Positions 52,900-62,062 of a stretch of 64,000 bases of DNA are shown here, in pieces. The translations under genes and the position numbers were made by a program. The stretch lies in the NCBI GenBank assembly GCA_965218205.1, contig OZ244590.1:310001-374000 (forward strand). The letters are read 5' to 3'. Under the pieces are notes generated by a model, which saw nothing but the letters and a program-made list of their open reading frames with translations, did not search any database and had not been told where the DNA came from. The stretch is from CBDDCA01 sp965218205. GTDB lineage: Bacteria > Spirochaetota > Spirochaetia > WTKD01 > G963693115. Each line of letters begins with the position of its first letter. Positions within the stretch are counted from its first letter, which is position 1.

Positions 52900-54333
52900 A
52901 TGAAGATTATATCAAAAAAATATAAGATACTCCTGTATTTGTTATTAGTATTTTTTCTAACGAGTGAACCGTTTTTGTTTTCAAAAGGAGTGTTTGCTAA
53001 GAGTTCTGAGTCAGAAAATACTGAAGTTAATAAAAAGTTAGAGCGAAAGAAATTTATTGATAAGCTTACACAGCTGTATGATTTTATAGAAAAAAATTAC
53101 TATGTAAATCCTAATAGCACAGAATCCTTAGATGGTACATTGAAAGGTATGTTAGAGAATCTTGGTGATCCGTATTCAACCTATGTAACAAAAGAGGAGA
53201 GTGAGAAATACCAAGAATCTATAACAGGGGAGTTTGGAGGGCTTGGTATTACCATAGATGAAGGTCTTGATGTAGAAAGTGGAATACATTATATTCAGGT
53301 CATTGCTCCCATAGAAGGGACACCTGCGTATTTTGCAGGCATTCAAACAGGAGACTTAATTATTTCTGTTGATGATATGAGTACTGCAGAAATGAGTGCA
53401 AATGATGCTATACATATCATGCGAGGAGAACCTGGATCAAGTGTAGATATTACAATAAAACGAGACAATTTAATAGTTCCAATTACTATTGTGCGGGACA
53501 TCATAAAAGTAATTTATCTTAAACATGCAAAAATAACTGATGATATTGCGTATATTTCATTGTTGTCATTTAATGATAATACCCCCGAAAGATTTAAGTC
53601 TGTATTGCAAGAATTAGAGAAAGAGCAGTATCAGCATTTAATTATTGATTTACGAAACAATCCAGGTGGCTCTCTTGCTGCAGTATTAAAAATTGCTGAT
53701 TTTTTTCTTAATAAGGGAGAGTTGATAGTAGGTACTGATTCAAGAATAGAAAATAATCGTCATCAGTATTTTGCTCGTAATGAGTCAATAGTTCCCTATG
53801 ATAAAAAAATTGTTGTGTTAGTCAATGGAGGATCCGCTTCGGCATCAGAAATTTTAGCAGGAGCACTTAAATACAATGGAAGAGCCACGCTTGTAGGAAA
53901 AGATACATTCGGCAAAGGCTTAGTGCAGACGGTACAGCCTTTTGGTGAAGGGTTTATTACATTGACCATTGCAGAATATTACACTCCTGGTGATAACTAT
54001 ATAAATGAGGTTGGGATAGCTCCAGATGTAGAAATAGAAGGAATTAGCTTTGGGAGTAACATGCAAGAACGAATATGGATCTCTCAGATTGCTGATGATG
54101 ATTTAGTACGAAAATTTGTAGAAGAAAAACTAGGAAAGATTGGAGAAAGAGAGATTGAAGAGTTTAGGCAACGATTGAAAGAAATGAATATGGAATTTCA
54201 AGATTTTAGAGCCATTACTAGTTTATTAGTACGACAGGCAAATGTTTTTAATGATGTTATCACTGTATATAATTTAGAAACTGATACTGTACTCAACCAA
54301 ACTGTAGGGCTTATAGAAAAAGGAGATTTATAG
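52900..54333 (+). CDS. ctpA: S41 carboxy-terminal processing protease
   Basis: 477 residues from ATG 52900, which has AGGAG (52890-52894) 5 nt upstream; the in-frame ATG 52849 adds 17 unneeded residues. A signal sequence or anchor (residues 8-27) is followed by the N-terminal helical part, a PDZ domain (GEFGGLGITIDEGLD to SVDITIKRD, about 108-195) and the S41 core: VNGGSASASEILAGAL near residues 309-324 with the nucleophile Ser, and GKDTFGKGLVQ near 336-346 with the catalytic Lys. It trims C-termini of exported proteins in the periplasm. Divergent from lgt. Confidence 0.92.
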   Translation: MKIISKKYKILLYLLLVFFLTSEPFLFSKGVFAKSSESENTEVNKKLERKKFIDKLTQLYDFIEKNYYVNPNSTESLDGTLKGMLENLGDPYSTYVTKEESEKYQESITGEFGGLGITIDEGLDVESGIHYIQVIAPIEGTPAYFAGIQTGDLIISVDDMSTAEMSANDAIHIMRGEPGSSVDITIKRDNLIVPITIVRDIIKVIYLKHAKITDDIAYISLLSFNDNTPERFKSVLQELEKEQYQHLIIDLRNNPGGSLAAVLKIADFFLNKGELIVGTDSRIENNRHQYFARNESIVPYDKKIVVLVNGGSASASEILAGALKYNGRATLVGKDTFGKGLVQTVQPFGEGFITLTIAEYYTPGDNYINEVGIAPDVEIEGISFGSNMQERIWISQIADDDLVRKFVEEKLGKIGEREIEEFRQRLKEMNMEFQDFRAITSLLVRQANVFNDVITVYNLETDTVLNQTVGLIEKGDL

Positions 54334-54337
54334 CATG

Positions 54338-54769
54338 TTACATATGTTCGTATAAGAAAATAGAAAACAGTGATATAATTTTGTTTTTATGCAGTTTATA
54401 CAGTACAAATGCTATTCCTTTTCGTACAGGGGGTATATAGAGAATGAGTGCTATGCTAGTGCTTACAAATCCTGGAATGACAAGAAATATTCCTAGTACT
54501 ATTGTAACGAGTAATAAAGAAAATAGTGTATAGGACATAATACCTAAGGTAGCGTTCTTTTTTATTGTTTTAATGAGATCCATAATACTATTTAATACGA
54601 TGAGAGTGAGTATTCCTGATAGCAACGCTAAGCTGAGAAGTAAATATTGTATTTTTATGTAGTTAATAGTAACCCAGAAGATATAATAATCAATAAGTAT
54701 AATCATACCAAATAGGAGTAAACAATAAAAAAAGAGTACCACATTGTTAATTTTAAGTAATAATTGCAT
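54338..54769 (-). CDS. FxsA-like membrane protein
   Basis: 143 residues, four membrane spans. The end (LGIFLVIPGFVSTSIALILYIPPVRK) is the FxsA family core, normally P-G-F-x-T-D-x-x-G-x-x-x-x-x-P-x-R. In E. coli FxsA counteracts phage T7 exclusion by the F plasmid; its normal role is unknown. TATAGA (minus strand, 54781-54776) is exactly 6 nt before the ATG, with no Shine-Dalgarno, so leaderless. It converges with ctpA, 4 nt apart. Confidence 0.68.
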   Translation of the reverse strand: MQLLLKINNVVLFFYCLLLFGMIILIDYYIFWVTINYIKIQYLLLSLALLSGILTLIVLNSIMDLIKTIKKNATLGIMSYTLFSLLLVTIVLGIFLVIPGFVSTSIALILYIPPVRKGIAFVLYKLHKNKIISLFSIFLYEHM

Positions 54770-54958
54770 ACTATCTCTATAAATTGTAATTTAATTGTAA
54801 TATATATTGTATTCTTTCGTAGAATACTGATAAGATAAAAATGTAAATACTTGCTATATAATAGTTTATTAAATAAATGCTATATATTTATAATTGTAAT
54901 TAAATTGTATGTTATGTAATGCTAGTAGTAAGACGATACAGTAAGTAGTCAATAAAAA
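54770..54958. other. AT-rich intergenic region with ATTGTAAT repeats
   Basis: About 190 nt between divergent fxsA and the membrane gene at 54959, very AT-rich. It has direct and near-inverted repeats of ATTGTAATTTAATTGTAAT (around 54784-54803) and ATAATTGTAATTAAATTGTA (around 54891-54910). They could be an operator or just low complexity. I see no DnaA boxes or RNA gene. Confidence 0.45.
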
Positions 54959-55834
54959 ATGAATGTAAGATCAACTGTTCTGTTTCCAATTCTATTGTTT
55001 TTATGGTTTCTGTTGTTTTTTATAATAACACGATTTACCATAGTGCCTCCATTTATTCATATTCTTTTTTGGAATTCATTGTTATATGTAATGGGCATTA
55101 TTATTGCTATTTCAGTAGCATGTTCTTCTTTTAGGGTATCTGCAGTGAGAAAAGAGCTACCGTATATATTTTTATGCTTTGTTGTGATGTTTCTTTGTGT
55201 TTTTTATTGGGTGAGTGTTGTCCGTTCTCCAAGCATGGATATATCACAAGTGGTAGATACAGAGAGTGCTGCAATAATAGAAAGGGTGCGTCCAAGTGAT
55301 AATATTGAGCTGTTTGTTCCTGTATCATCTTCTGATGACAAAAAGGAATATGCTTCACGATTTGCTTATTTTGGACAACGATTGGATGGTACTCTGTATA
55401 AGGTGTTGTTTGATGATTCCATCGTATTGAGTGAAGTACAGGATGAAGATGCAGAAACACATAAAGAGGGTATTTTTTTGCAATGGCAAGATGTATCTAG
55501 CGTATCGTTTTTTGGTAACAGTGTTCTCCCTAAGCTGTTAGTGCATAAAAATATTCTCACAAAGTCATATAGTAGTAATGCCTATGTTCAGTTGCTATTA
55601 TTTTTGTGTTTGATATTACTTGGGTATGTGTCGTTATTTTTGGTAGGATATGGTATAGAATTATATTTTGTAAGATTGTCCTTTATTTTTGTCTGGCTAC
55701 TCTTTCTCTTTTATGCTTTTCATCACAGTACACAGGGGTTTTGGTGGCTAGTAGGAGGCACAGCGTTTTTTTTAGTAACAAATATTGTTTTGATAGTTAC
55801 TCTTTCTCTGTCTTACCGTAGGAGGAGGGGGTAG
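54959..55834 (+). CDS. Membrane protein, unknown, first gene before the Trb operon
   Basis: 291 residues. Three N-terminal membrane spans (residues 8-100), a soluble middle part of about 110 residues (105-210) that begins PSMDISQVVDTES and looks beta-rich (YFGQRLDGTLYKVLFDDSIV), and three C-terminal spans, ending in SYRRRRG. I recognise no family. The next gene starts 4 nt after the stop, with a GGAGGAGGGGG site inside this gene's 3' end, so the two are coupled and probably act together in the envelope. Confidence 0.65.
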   Translation: MNVRSTVLFPILLFLWFLLFFIITRFTIVPPFIHILFWNSLLYVMGIIIAISVACSSFRVSAVRKELPYIFLCFVVMFLCVFYWVSVVRSPSMDISQVVDTESAAIIERVRPSDNIELFVPVSSSDDKKEYASRFAYFGQRLDGTLYKVLFDDSIVLSEVQDEDAETHKEGIFLQWQDVSSVSFFGNSVLPKLLVHKNILTKSYSSNAYVQLLLFLCLILLGYVSLFLVGYGIELYFVRLSFIFVWLLFLFYAFHHSTQGFWWLVGGTAFFLVTNIVLIVTLSLSYRRRRG

Positions 55835-55838
55835 CTAT

Positions 55839-57524
55839 ATGAAAATAGTCAAGTATATATTTGTGTTTATTTTCTCTGCCTTTTGGGTATATGTGGTTAT
55901 GAGCATATATGGGGAACAGCAACAAGGCAGGATACTTATCAATTATTTTGTTGCTCCTTTGTATACATTTTTAATATATTATATCTTTATCTTTTTATTA
56001 AAAAACAAATCCTCTTTTCTCTTTGTATCAACTATTCATATATTAATAAGCGGTACCATCTTGTTATTATTTGTATTAGTTCCTCTATTGAGAGGTAACA
56101 AGAATAATGATATATCTCATCAAGAACGATACGAGCTTTTACAAAAAGTATATGACGCATATGTTGTTGCACATGAGGGTAGGGAGAGTAACGAAGCTAA
56201 TTTTTATGTAGATGTTATTGAAAATTTTTTTCCTGAAGATACGAGATTATTATCTGATAGTGTTTCGAAAATTAGTATTTCTCGTAAAGATACACAGTAT
56301 ATACAATCGTTTAGTGATACTATCAATGAAAGCATAGAAAGAGTAGAGCAGTTGACAGTACTTAATTTTTATAATTTGGATGCAGGAGAAATGGCAAGGG
56401 CTATTGATGATCTTATAGTGGCAGAAAAGTACTATGCTGCACAGTATCTACTCTTTCGTTATATTACTATTTTTGGAATAAATAGTGAAACAGAGCTTAT
56501 ACGTAATCGTATTCAAGGATATATTGACAATTTTTTTAATAAAGAACAAAGATCTCTTATTGAGCTTGAATCGCATCTAGTATATTTGCGTGATGTTCTC
56601 TATTCTTCTGATAGTCTGGAATTGGATATTCTTGCAGGATATAGAACATTAGTAGCTTTACAGAATATTTATTCTTCTCATGCAGATATTGAAGGGTTGT
56701 TAGCGAAGTATAAGGAAACTTTGGATGCCTTTACTTTTTTTGCAGGAGAAGCACGTAAAGTATTTCTTGTTGATATGCTTGAAAGAAGACATAAGAAACC
56801 GCTTCATTTTATAGATGAAAATGAAGAAGGGAAATTGATAATTTCTGCTCAGAATGTGTCTGTGTCTGCAGGTTCTGTTTATTTTAAGGATATTGAATTA
56901 CTTCAATTAGATGATCATGAAACATTACAATGGCATATAAAAACTCCATATGCTAAACTTACAAAGAATAAGATACATATTTATGCTATAGAAGAAAACT
57001 CAATGGTAATATATCATCCACAGATAGTGGAGGGAGAATATACACAGAATATATGGTATATGCCTAGTGCTGTATCTGTTGAAGATATAGCGTATCTTAT
57101 GGTTGATCCTTTTAAAGTAAATTTGTGGGCACAAGTGCGTATCTATCCTGTTTGGAAAAAATATTATTTTCCTATCAATGTGCTGTTTGTAAATGGTATA
57201 CTCATACTGTTTTCTGTTGCTCTTTTTATTTTTGGTGGATATGGAGCAATGATATTTGCTTATTCTGTTTTAATACAAGCTCAAAAACGAGAAGAAAAAA
57301 GAAAACAGGCATCTTTTGGGATTATCTGTATCAGTATGTCAATTATTCCTTTTTCGGTGTTTATGGTATCTCTCATATTGTATGTATCACAGATTATATC
57401 AATAGCTTATTTTAGCATATTGGGATACGGATTACTTGCTTTGTTTGTACTCATGTTTTCTTTACTTATCTGTATATCACAAATACAATCAAAAAGATAT
57501 GCTATGTACTCACAAGTAGGATAG
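55839..57524 (+). CDS. Large membrane protein, unknown
   Basis: 561 residues: three N-terminal spans (to about residue 90), a soluble region of about 330 residues, and three C-terminal spans (from about residue 445). The soluble part starts helical (85-315) and then turns beta-rich (ISAQNVSVSAGSVYFKDIELLQLDD, LQWHIKTPYAKL, KIHIYAIEENSMVIYHP). That pattern, flanked by spans, weakly recalls the beta-jellyroll of LptF/LptG-type permeases, but I see no strong motif and would not assign it. Same operon as 54959-55834. A 100-nt gap and a TATAAT (57583-57588) separate it from trbB. Confidence 0.65.
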   Translation: MKIVKYIFVFIFSAFWVYVVMSIYGEQQQGRILINYFVAPLYTFLIYYIFIFLLKNKSSFLFVSTIHILISGTILLLFVLVPLLRGNKNNDISHQERYELLQKVYDAYVVAHEGRESNEANFYVDVIENFFPEDTRLLSDSVSKISISRKDTQYIQSFSDTINESIERVEQLTVLNFYNLDAGEMARAIDDLIVAEKYYAAQYLLFRYITIFGINSETELIRNRIQGYIDNFFNKEQRSLIELESHLVYLRDVLYSSDSLELDILAGYRTLVALQNIYSSHADIEGLLAKYKETLDAFTFFAGEARKVFLVDMLERRHKKPLHFIDENEEGKLIISAQNVSVSAGSVYFKDIELLQLDDHETLQWHIKTPYAKLTKNKIHIYAIEENSMVIYHPQIVEGEYTQNIWYMPSAVSVEDIAYLMVDPFKVNLWAQVRIYPVWKKYYFPINVLFVNGILILFSVALFIFGGYGAMIFAYSVLIQAQKREEKRKQASFGIICISMSIIPFSVFMVSLILYVSQIISIAYFSILGYGLLALFVLMFSLLICISQIQSKRYAMYSQVG

Positions 57525-57627
57525 AGCATTGTCCTTCATATCTTGTTTAGAACAGTAATCTGTAATTATATAGAAAATTAGTATAATTTCTTCAAGCAAA
57601 ACTCTGTAGATATAGTACTACTAATTG

Positions 57628-58551
57628 ATGGGTGAAATACAGAATAATAATTTTCAAGATGTAGTTTTACAGCCAATAACACAGTACCTTGTAGACGATG
57701 TTATCACTGAGATTATGGTGAATAAAAAAGGTGCTGTGCTTGTTGAAAAAGAAAATATATTGCAAGAAACAGAAACATATCTTTCTGGTATGCAAATTGA
57801 ATCTATTATACGAGTGATTGCCAGTAATAACAATTTTTATGTAAACACTCAATCTCCTTCTGTTTCTGCAAAAGTAGGTCCTTATGGGTTTCGCTTTCAA
57901 GGTATTATCCCTCCTGCATCAGAATTTCCTGTTTTTTGTATTAGAAAGCAACGAAAGTACACCATGAGTATTGATGATTTAGTGGCATGTAATACTATGA
58001 GTGATGCACAGAAGCAGTATTTACAAAACAGTGTGGCTCTTAAAAAGAATATTTTGATAGCAGGAGGCACAGGTTCAGGAAAAACTACACTTGTAAATGC
58101 ATTACTTTCTGATAGTGTGCTTGAGGAAGAGCGTATAGTGGTTATTGAAGATACCCCAGAGCTATATTGTAATCCAGCAAACGGGTTTCGTCTTTTAACA
58201 AGTAAAGAGTATTCCTATACAAATGCTATTAAAGATGTGTTACGAATGCGTCCAGATAGAATTATTATTGGAGAATTACGAGATTCGGCAGCGTTAGATT
58301 TATTGAAAGCATGGAATACAGGGCATAATGGAGGAATTAGCACATTACATGCAAACTCTGCGGTTTCTGCTCTTGAACGACTTGCACAACTGATAGAAGA
58401 AAGGATAGAGGAAGCACCAAGAGCCTTAATTGCAGAGATTATAGATATTTGCGTATATGTTGGAAGAAGAAAATCTACACGAAAGGTACTTGAAATAAAA
58501 GAAATATTGGAATATTCAAATCAATCATTTATAACTAAGGAGGTTATATGA
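57628..58551 (+). CDS. trbB: TrbB/VirB11-type secretion ATPase
   Basis: 307 residues from ATG 57628. The N-terminal domain (about 1-125, ITEIMVNKKG near the start) precedes the hexameric ATPase domain: Walker A GGTGSGKTT near residues 146-154, VIEDTPELY (Asp box), RPDRIIIGELRDSAALDLL (Walker B, Arg-Asp), and TLHANSAVSALERLAQLIEE (His box). It powers pilus assembly and substrate transfer on the cytoplasmic face of a type IV secretion system. First gene of the operon, overlapping trbC by 4 nt. TTG at 57625 is an alternative start. Confidence 0.9.
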   Translation: MGEIQNNNFQDVVLQPITQYLVDDVITEIMVNKKGAVLVEKENILQETETYLSGMQIESIIRVIASNNNFYVNTQSPSVSAKVGPYGFRFQGIIPPASEFPVFCIRKQRKYTMSIDDLVACNTMSDAQKQYLQNSVALKKNILIAGGTGSGKTTLVNALLSDSVLEEERIVVIEDTPELYCNPANGFRLLTSKEYSYTNAIKDVLRMRPDRIIIGELRDSAALDLLKAWNTGHNGGISTLHANSAVSALERLAQLIEERIEEAPRALIAEIIDICVYVGRRKSTRKVLEIKEILEYSNQSFITKEVI

Positions 58552-58862
58552 AAAAAACAATACTATGTTGCTTTGTTTTATTGTTTCTATCATTAGCGTC
58601 TGTGTGGGCGGTTTCTGGTTCAGGAGAGGAAATGCCATGGGATTCTCCTCTTGAAAAAATACAGAAAGCTCTTACTGGGAAGACGGTTATGATTATTGGC
58701 ATCATTTTGATTGCAGGTGCAGGAATAATGTTAGCTGCTTCAGATGGAGGAGCTTCAAAGCAAAAGATATTTTTTATAGTCATGGGCATAGGGATAGCGA
58801 TGAATGCTCCTCGTGTATTGTCTTTGTTGTTTAATTCTGGTGCAGGGTTGCTGTTACCGTAG
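58548..58862 (+). CDS. trbC: TrbC/VirB2-type pilin
   Basis: 104 residues. A signal peptide cut near AWA-VSGS (about residue 22), then a short polar region (EEMPWDSPLEKIQKALTG) and two membrane spans separated by a loop (ASDGGASKQK), the standard VirB2/TrbC layout. GGAGGTTAT precedes the ATG, which overlaps the trbB stop. It would polymerise into the pilus or a conduit through the envelope. The order after trbB and before trbD/trbE is the Trb order. Confidence 0.82.
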   Translation: MKKTILCCFVLLFLSLASVWAVSGSGEEMPWDSPLEKIQKALTGKTVMIIGIILIAGAGIMLAASDGGASKQKIFFIVMGIGIAMNAPRVLSLLFNSGAGLLLP

Positions 58863-58877
58863 ATATGAGAGGTGAAT

Positions 58878-59114
58878 ATGACACGTGTATATAAATCCTT
58901 ATTGTACCCTGTAATTATTGCAGGGATACATGAGAAGGCATGTTATTTTATTTGGTTCTCTGTGTTGGTAAGTGTTTTAGCTGCAGGACAGTGGTGGGTA
59001 TTTCCCTTAGGCATTGTTTTACATACTATCTGTATTGCTTTTACAAAATCAGATATTCATTTTTTTGATGTTGCCATGAAAGCAATTAGGTATCCTAATT
59101 ATTTTGTATGCTAA
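58878..59114 (+). CDS. trbD: TrbD/VirB3-type membrane protein
   Basis: 78 residues from ATG 58878; GAGAGG precedes it, and the GTG at 58872 lies in that site. The start MTRVYKSLLYPVIIAGIHEK is the TrbD pattern ('x-x-x-S-L-x-R-P-x-x-x-x-G-x-x-R/K'), followed by two membrane spans and a short cytosolic tail. Its last 7 nt overlap the start of the VirB4 homologue, with which VirB3 proteins interact and sometimes fuse. Confidence 0.8.
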   Translation: MTRVYKSLLYPVIIAGIHEKACYFIWFSVLVSVLAAGQWWVFPLGIVLHTICIAFTKSDIHFFDVAMKAIRYPNYFVC

Positions 59115-61396
59115 ATTTAAGATTGAAACATGCCCACAAACAGCATTATCTTCATGATTTTATACCATGGTGCTGTTTGGTTGCTCCTGAAGTAGTTATG
59201 CAGAAAGACTGTGTATTTCAAAGTACGTTTGTGGTGCATCCTATGAATCTTAGCTATTGTACAAGTGAACAAGTGGATGGTGTTGTAGCAGCAATCAATA
59301 ATGTAATGATACGTTTTGGTATAGGATGGTCTGTGTTCTTTGAATCTAGGAGAGAAAAAACAGTACTAGAATTTCAAGATAGTTGGGATGTTGCTGTGGC
59401 ACAAACAATGGAACACGAAAGAAAAAAGTATTTTGAAAACAATCCTTTGTATTGTATGGAATACTATATTACTTTTTGTTATCAACAACAGAATAGAAAA
59501 AAGATATCTCAGTATTTTAATGCCGATTCCTTTTCCTTAGAAGATTCTTTACAGGAGTTTCTAAAACAAGTGTATGAGATGAAAGGCTTACTGCAAGACT
59601 GTTTTTCATCTATAACGCTTTTACGTGATTCTTCTTTGCTTACATATCTTCATTCATGTATTTCAAATACTCACCATAAGGTATTGGTGCCACCAGAAGG
59701 GATTGATATTGACGAGTATCTTGTAGATGAATCAGTAAGTATTGAAGAAAATTTTCTTATAGGAGATACATTTTATTCTGTTATATCAGTAAATGATTTT
59801 CCTCACTTTACTCATGCTAATATACTGGATGAACTACAAACTATGGATATTGATTTTCGGTGGCAGCAAAGGTTCATATGTATGGATGAAGAGCATACAT
59901 TGGCAAAGATTAAGCAAGTGCGTAGAAAGTATTATTCACAGAGAAAAAGTACTATGCAGGTTATACAAGAACAGCAAAGTGGAGAAGGAGCATTAGAGAA
60001 TACCGAAGCAGTCACAAAAGCAATGAATGCAGATGAAGCATTACAGCTTTTAGGAGAAGGGACTGTACATTTTGGATTGCTTACGAGTGTAATAATTGTA
60101 AGGGATACAGAGAAAGATATGCTGGAAAAGAAAGTAGATGGAATAAAGCAAGTATTTCAGAAAAAAGGGTTTATAGTGAGAGAAGAAAGTATAAATGTAA
60201 TGGAGGCATGGTTATCGTCTTTGCCAGGACAAGTATATGCAAATACAAGAAAATTTTTGATGCATACAGTTAATTTTGCTCATTTATTACCACTATCATC
60301 GCTTTGGAATGGTAACAAAGACAATGATTTTATGCAAAAGATAGCAGATAATTCTCATGCACATATGATTGCAAACTCACAACAAAATGTGTTCTATCTA
60401 AACTTAAATGTACAAGATGTAGGACATAGTTTAATTGTAGGTCCCACAGGTGCTGGAAAATCTACTTTGTTGGGTATGTTAGCGTTGCAGTTTTTACGAT
60501 ATAGTCATGCACAGGTAATTATTTTTGATAAAGATTTTTCTGCACTTCAAATAAGTAAGAATGTAAACGGAGAAATATATGTTCCCGGAGCAAAAGATAG
60601 CACTATGAGTTTTCAACCCTTTTGTTATATGGATATTGCTAAAGAAAGAAATTGGGGCTTGCAGTTTTGTGAGCAATTACTCTATGTAAATAATCATGAG
60701 GTATCAGTGGATGAAATTGATGACTTAAAGCGTTCTTTAGAAATTCTTGGTACTGTTGAGAGACAGCAAAGGACTATGTCCACATTTAAGGATTTGCTCC
60801 AATTTTCTTCAATAAAAAGAATATTTGAAAAATATACAAAAGACGGCATCTATGGTACAGTGTTTGATGGTGTTATGAACGATGACTATAATGCACGATG
60901 GTTGTTTATTGAAATGAGTATTCTCATGGATATGGGAGAAAAAGCATTGATACCAGCGTTGTTATTTTTGTTTTACAGTATTGAGATGCATTTTGATGAA
61001 CATCCTACTTTGCTCATAATTGATGAAGGATGGTTGTTCTTAAAGAATGCATATTTTGCTGAACGGTTTCGTACATGGCTAAAAACATTGCGTAAAAAAC
61101 ATGTGTTTGTTATTCTTGCTACACAGGAATTGGCAGATGTTGTTAATTCTCAGCTTATAGATACTATCATGAGTGCATGTCATAGCAAGATTTTCTTGCC
61201 AGATATATCTGCTACCAATAATCAGATGCGAAGCATGTATACAAAGTTTGGCTTAAACGAGACTGAAATAAGCACAATAGCAGGAGCAGTTCCTAAGAAA
61301 GAGTATTATATATGCTCATCAAATAAGCGTGCGTTATTTTCATTGGATATTAATGATGAAATGCTTAGTCTGTTATCATCATCTATTGATACATAG
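59108..61396 (+). CDS. trbE: TrbE/VirB4-type secretion ATPase
   Basis: 762 residues. The N-terminal half (about 1-420, VAPEVVMQKDCVFQSTFVVH) is the CagE/TrbE/VirB4 docking domain; the C-terminal half holds Walker A GPTGAGKSTLL near residue 444, IIFDKDFSA, GAKDSTMSFQPF, Walker B LLIIDEGWLFL near residue 637, and TQELADVVNS (the Gln-containing sensor). These are full-length and intact. It is the main energy source for T4SS assembly and pilin extraction. GGTATCC... no strong ribosome site is visible, but the start overlaps trbD and is likely coupled. Confidence 0.92.
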   Translation: MLNLRLKHAHKQHYLHDFIPWCCLVAPEVVMQKDCVFQSTFVVHPMNLSYCTSEQVDGVVAAINNVMIRFGIGWSVFFESRREKTVLEFQDSWDVAVAQTMEHERKKYFENNPLYCMEYYITFCYQQQNRKKISQYFNADSFSLEDSLQEFLKQVYEMKGLLQDCFSSITLLRDSSLLTYLHSCISNTHHKVLVPPEGIDIDEYLVDESVSIEENFLIGDTFYSVISVNDFPHFTHANILDELQTMDIDFRWQQRFICMDEEHTLAKIKQVRRKYYSQRKSTMQVIQEQQSGEGALENTEAVTKAMNADEALQLLGEGTVHFGLLTSVIIVRDTEKDMLEKKVDGIKQVFQKKGFIVREESINVMEAWLSSLPGQVYANTRKFLMHTVNFAHLLPLSSLWNGNKDNDFMQKIADNSHAHMIANSQQNVFYLNLNVQDVGHSLIVGPTGAGKSTLLGMLALQFLRYSHAQVIIFDKDFSALQISKNVNGEIYVPGAKDSTMSFQPFCYMDIAKERNWGLQFCEQLLYVNNHEVSVDEIDDLKRSLEILGTVERQQRTMSTFKDLLQFSSIKRIFEKYTKDGIYGTVFDGVMNDDYNARWLFIEMSILMDMGEKALIPALLFLFYSIEMHFDEHPTLLIIDEGWLFLKNAYFAERFRTWLKTLRKKHVFVILATQELADVVNSQLIDTIMSACHSKIFLPDISATNNQMRSMYTKFGLNETEISTIAGAVPKKEYYICSSNKRALFSLDINDEMLSLLSSSIDT

Positions 61397-61414
61397 TAAT
61401 TATAAGGATAGTAT

Positions 61415-62056
61415 ATGAAATACAAGTATATAATAAGCATATTGTTATTTTGTACCAGCACATACGGAGCTTGGTCACAAAGTATTGGTAATGAGATTGC
61501 ATATCTCATTACTATGATAAATAATCAAGTGTTACAGATAGAGAATCTCAATAAAGAGTTTGAATTGCTTACCAACACATATAAGCAATTTGAAACTGGT
61601 ATTCTAAAAGATACAATAGAAGAAAGTATGCATTCACTAAAAGATACTATAGTAAAAGAAGTTGTAAAAATGCTTGAGTTAGATTCATTTTTACAAGATA
61701 ATATTGCTATTATACAAAGTGATATTTCTTCTGCCTTAAAACAGAAGAGTTTAGAAAATATGCGTGCTGTGATACACGATTTACAAACAGCGAAGATAGC
61801 GGAGAATATCACTCAGCCAATAGTACAGCAACATGACATGTATAAATGGATACAAGAAAAAGTAGAAATAGAAGATTCTGTGACGGAACAGATTCAATTA
61901 TTAAATGTTAGTTTACTAGAGGCAAATAAGCAGTTATCTCAAATGGTATATGAAACAAGAGTGTTACAAAAAGGTGAAGCACTTGAAGCACAGTTGCGTG
62001 AAGCAGAACGAGTGCTTACAAAAGAGAAAGCAGAGGCTTTTTGGGGAATTCAATAA
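61415..62056 (+). CDS. trbJ: TrbJ/VirB5-like secreted protein
   Basis: 213 residues. A signal peptide (cut near WSQ, residue 22) is followed by an almost entirely helical mature region, with NEIAYLITMINNQVLQIENL near the start as in TrbJ proteins and a long C-terminal coiled coil (EALEAQLREAERVLTKEKAE). VirB5/TrbJ proteins are minor pilus components in the periplasm. Family sequence is poorly conserved, so position between trbE and trbL carries much of the call. Ribosome site AAGGATAG, 18 nt after trbE. Confidence 0.7.
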   Translation: MKYKYIISILLFCTSTYGAWSQSIGNEIAYLITMINNQVLQIENLNKEFELLTNTYKQFETGILKDTIEESMHSLKDTIVKEVVKMLELDSFLQDNIAIIQSDISSALKQKSLENMRAVIHDLQTAKIAENITQPIVQQHDMYKWIQEKVEIEDSVTEQIQLLNVSLLEANKQLSQMVYETRVLQKGEALEAQLREAERVLTKEKAEAFWGIQ

Positions 62057-62062
62057 ATACAT

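Noticed and set aside
54784..54910. Replication origin or DnaA-box cluster in the AT-rich gap
   Set aside because: No TTATCCACA-like boxes, only ATTGTAAT repeats; no dnaA or dnaN nearby.
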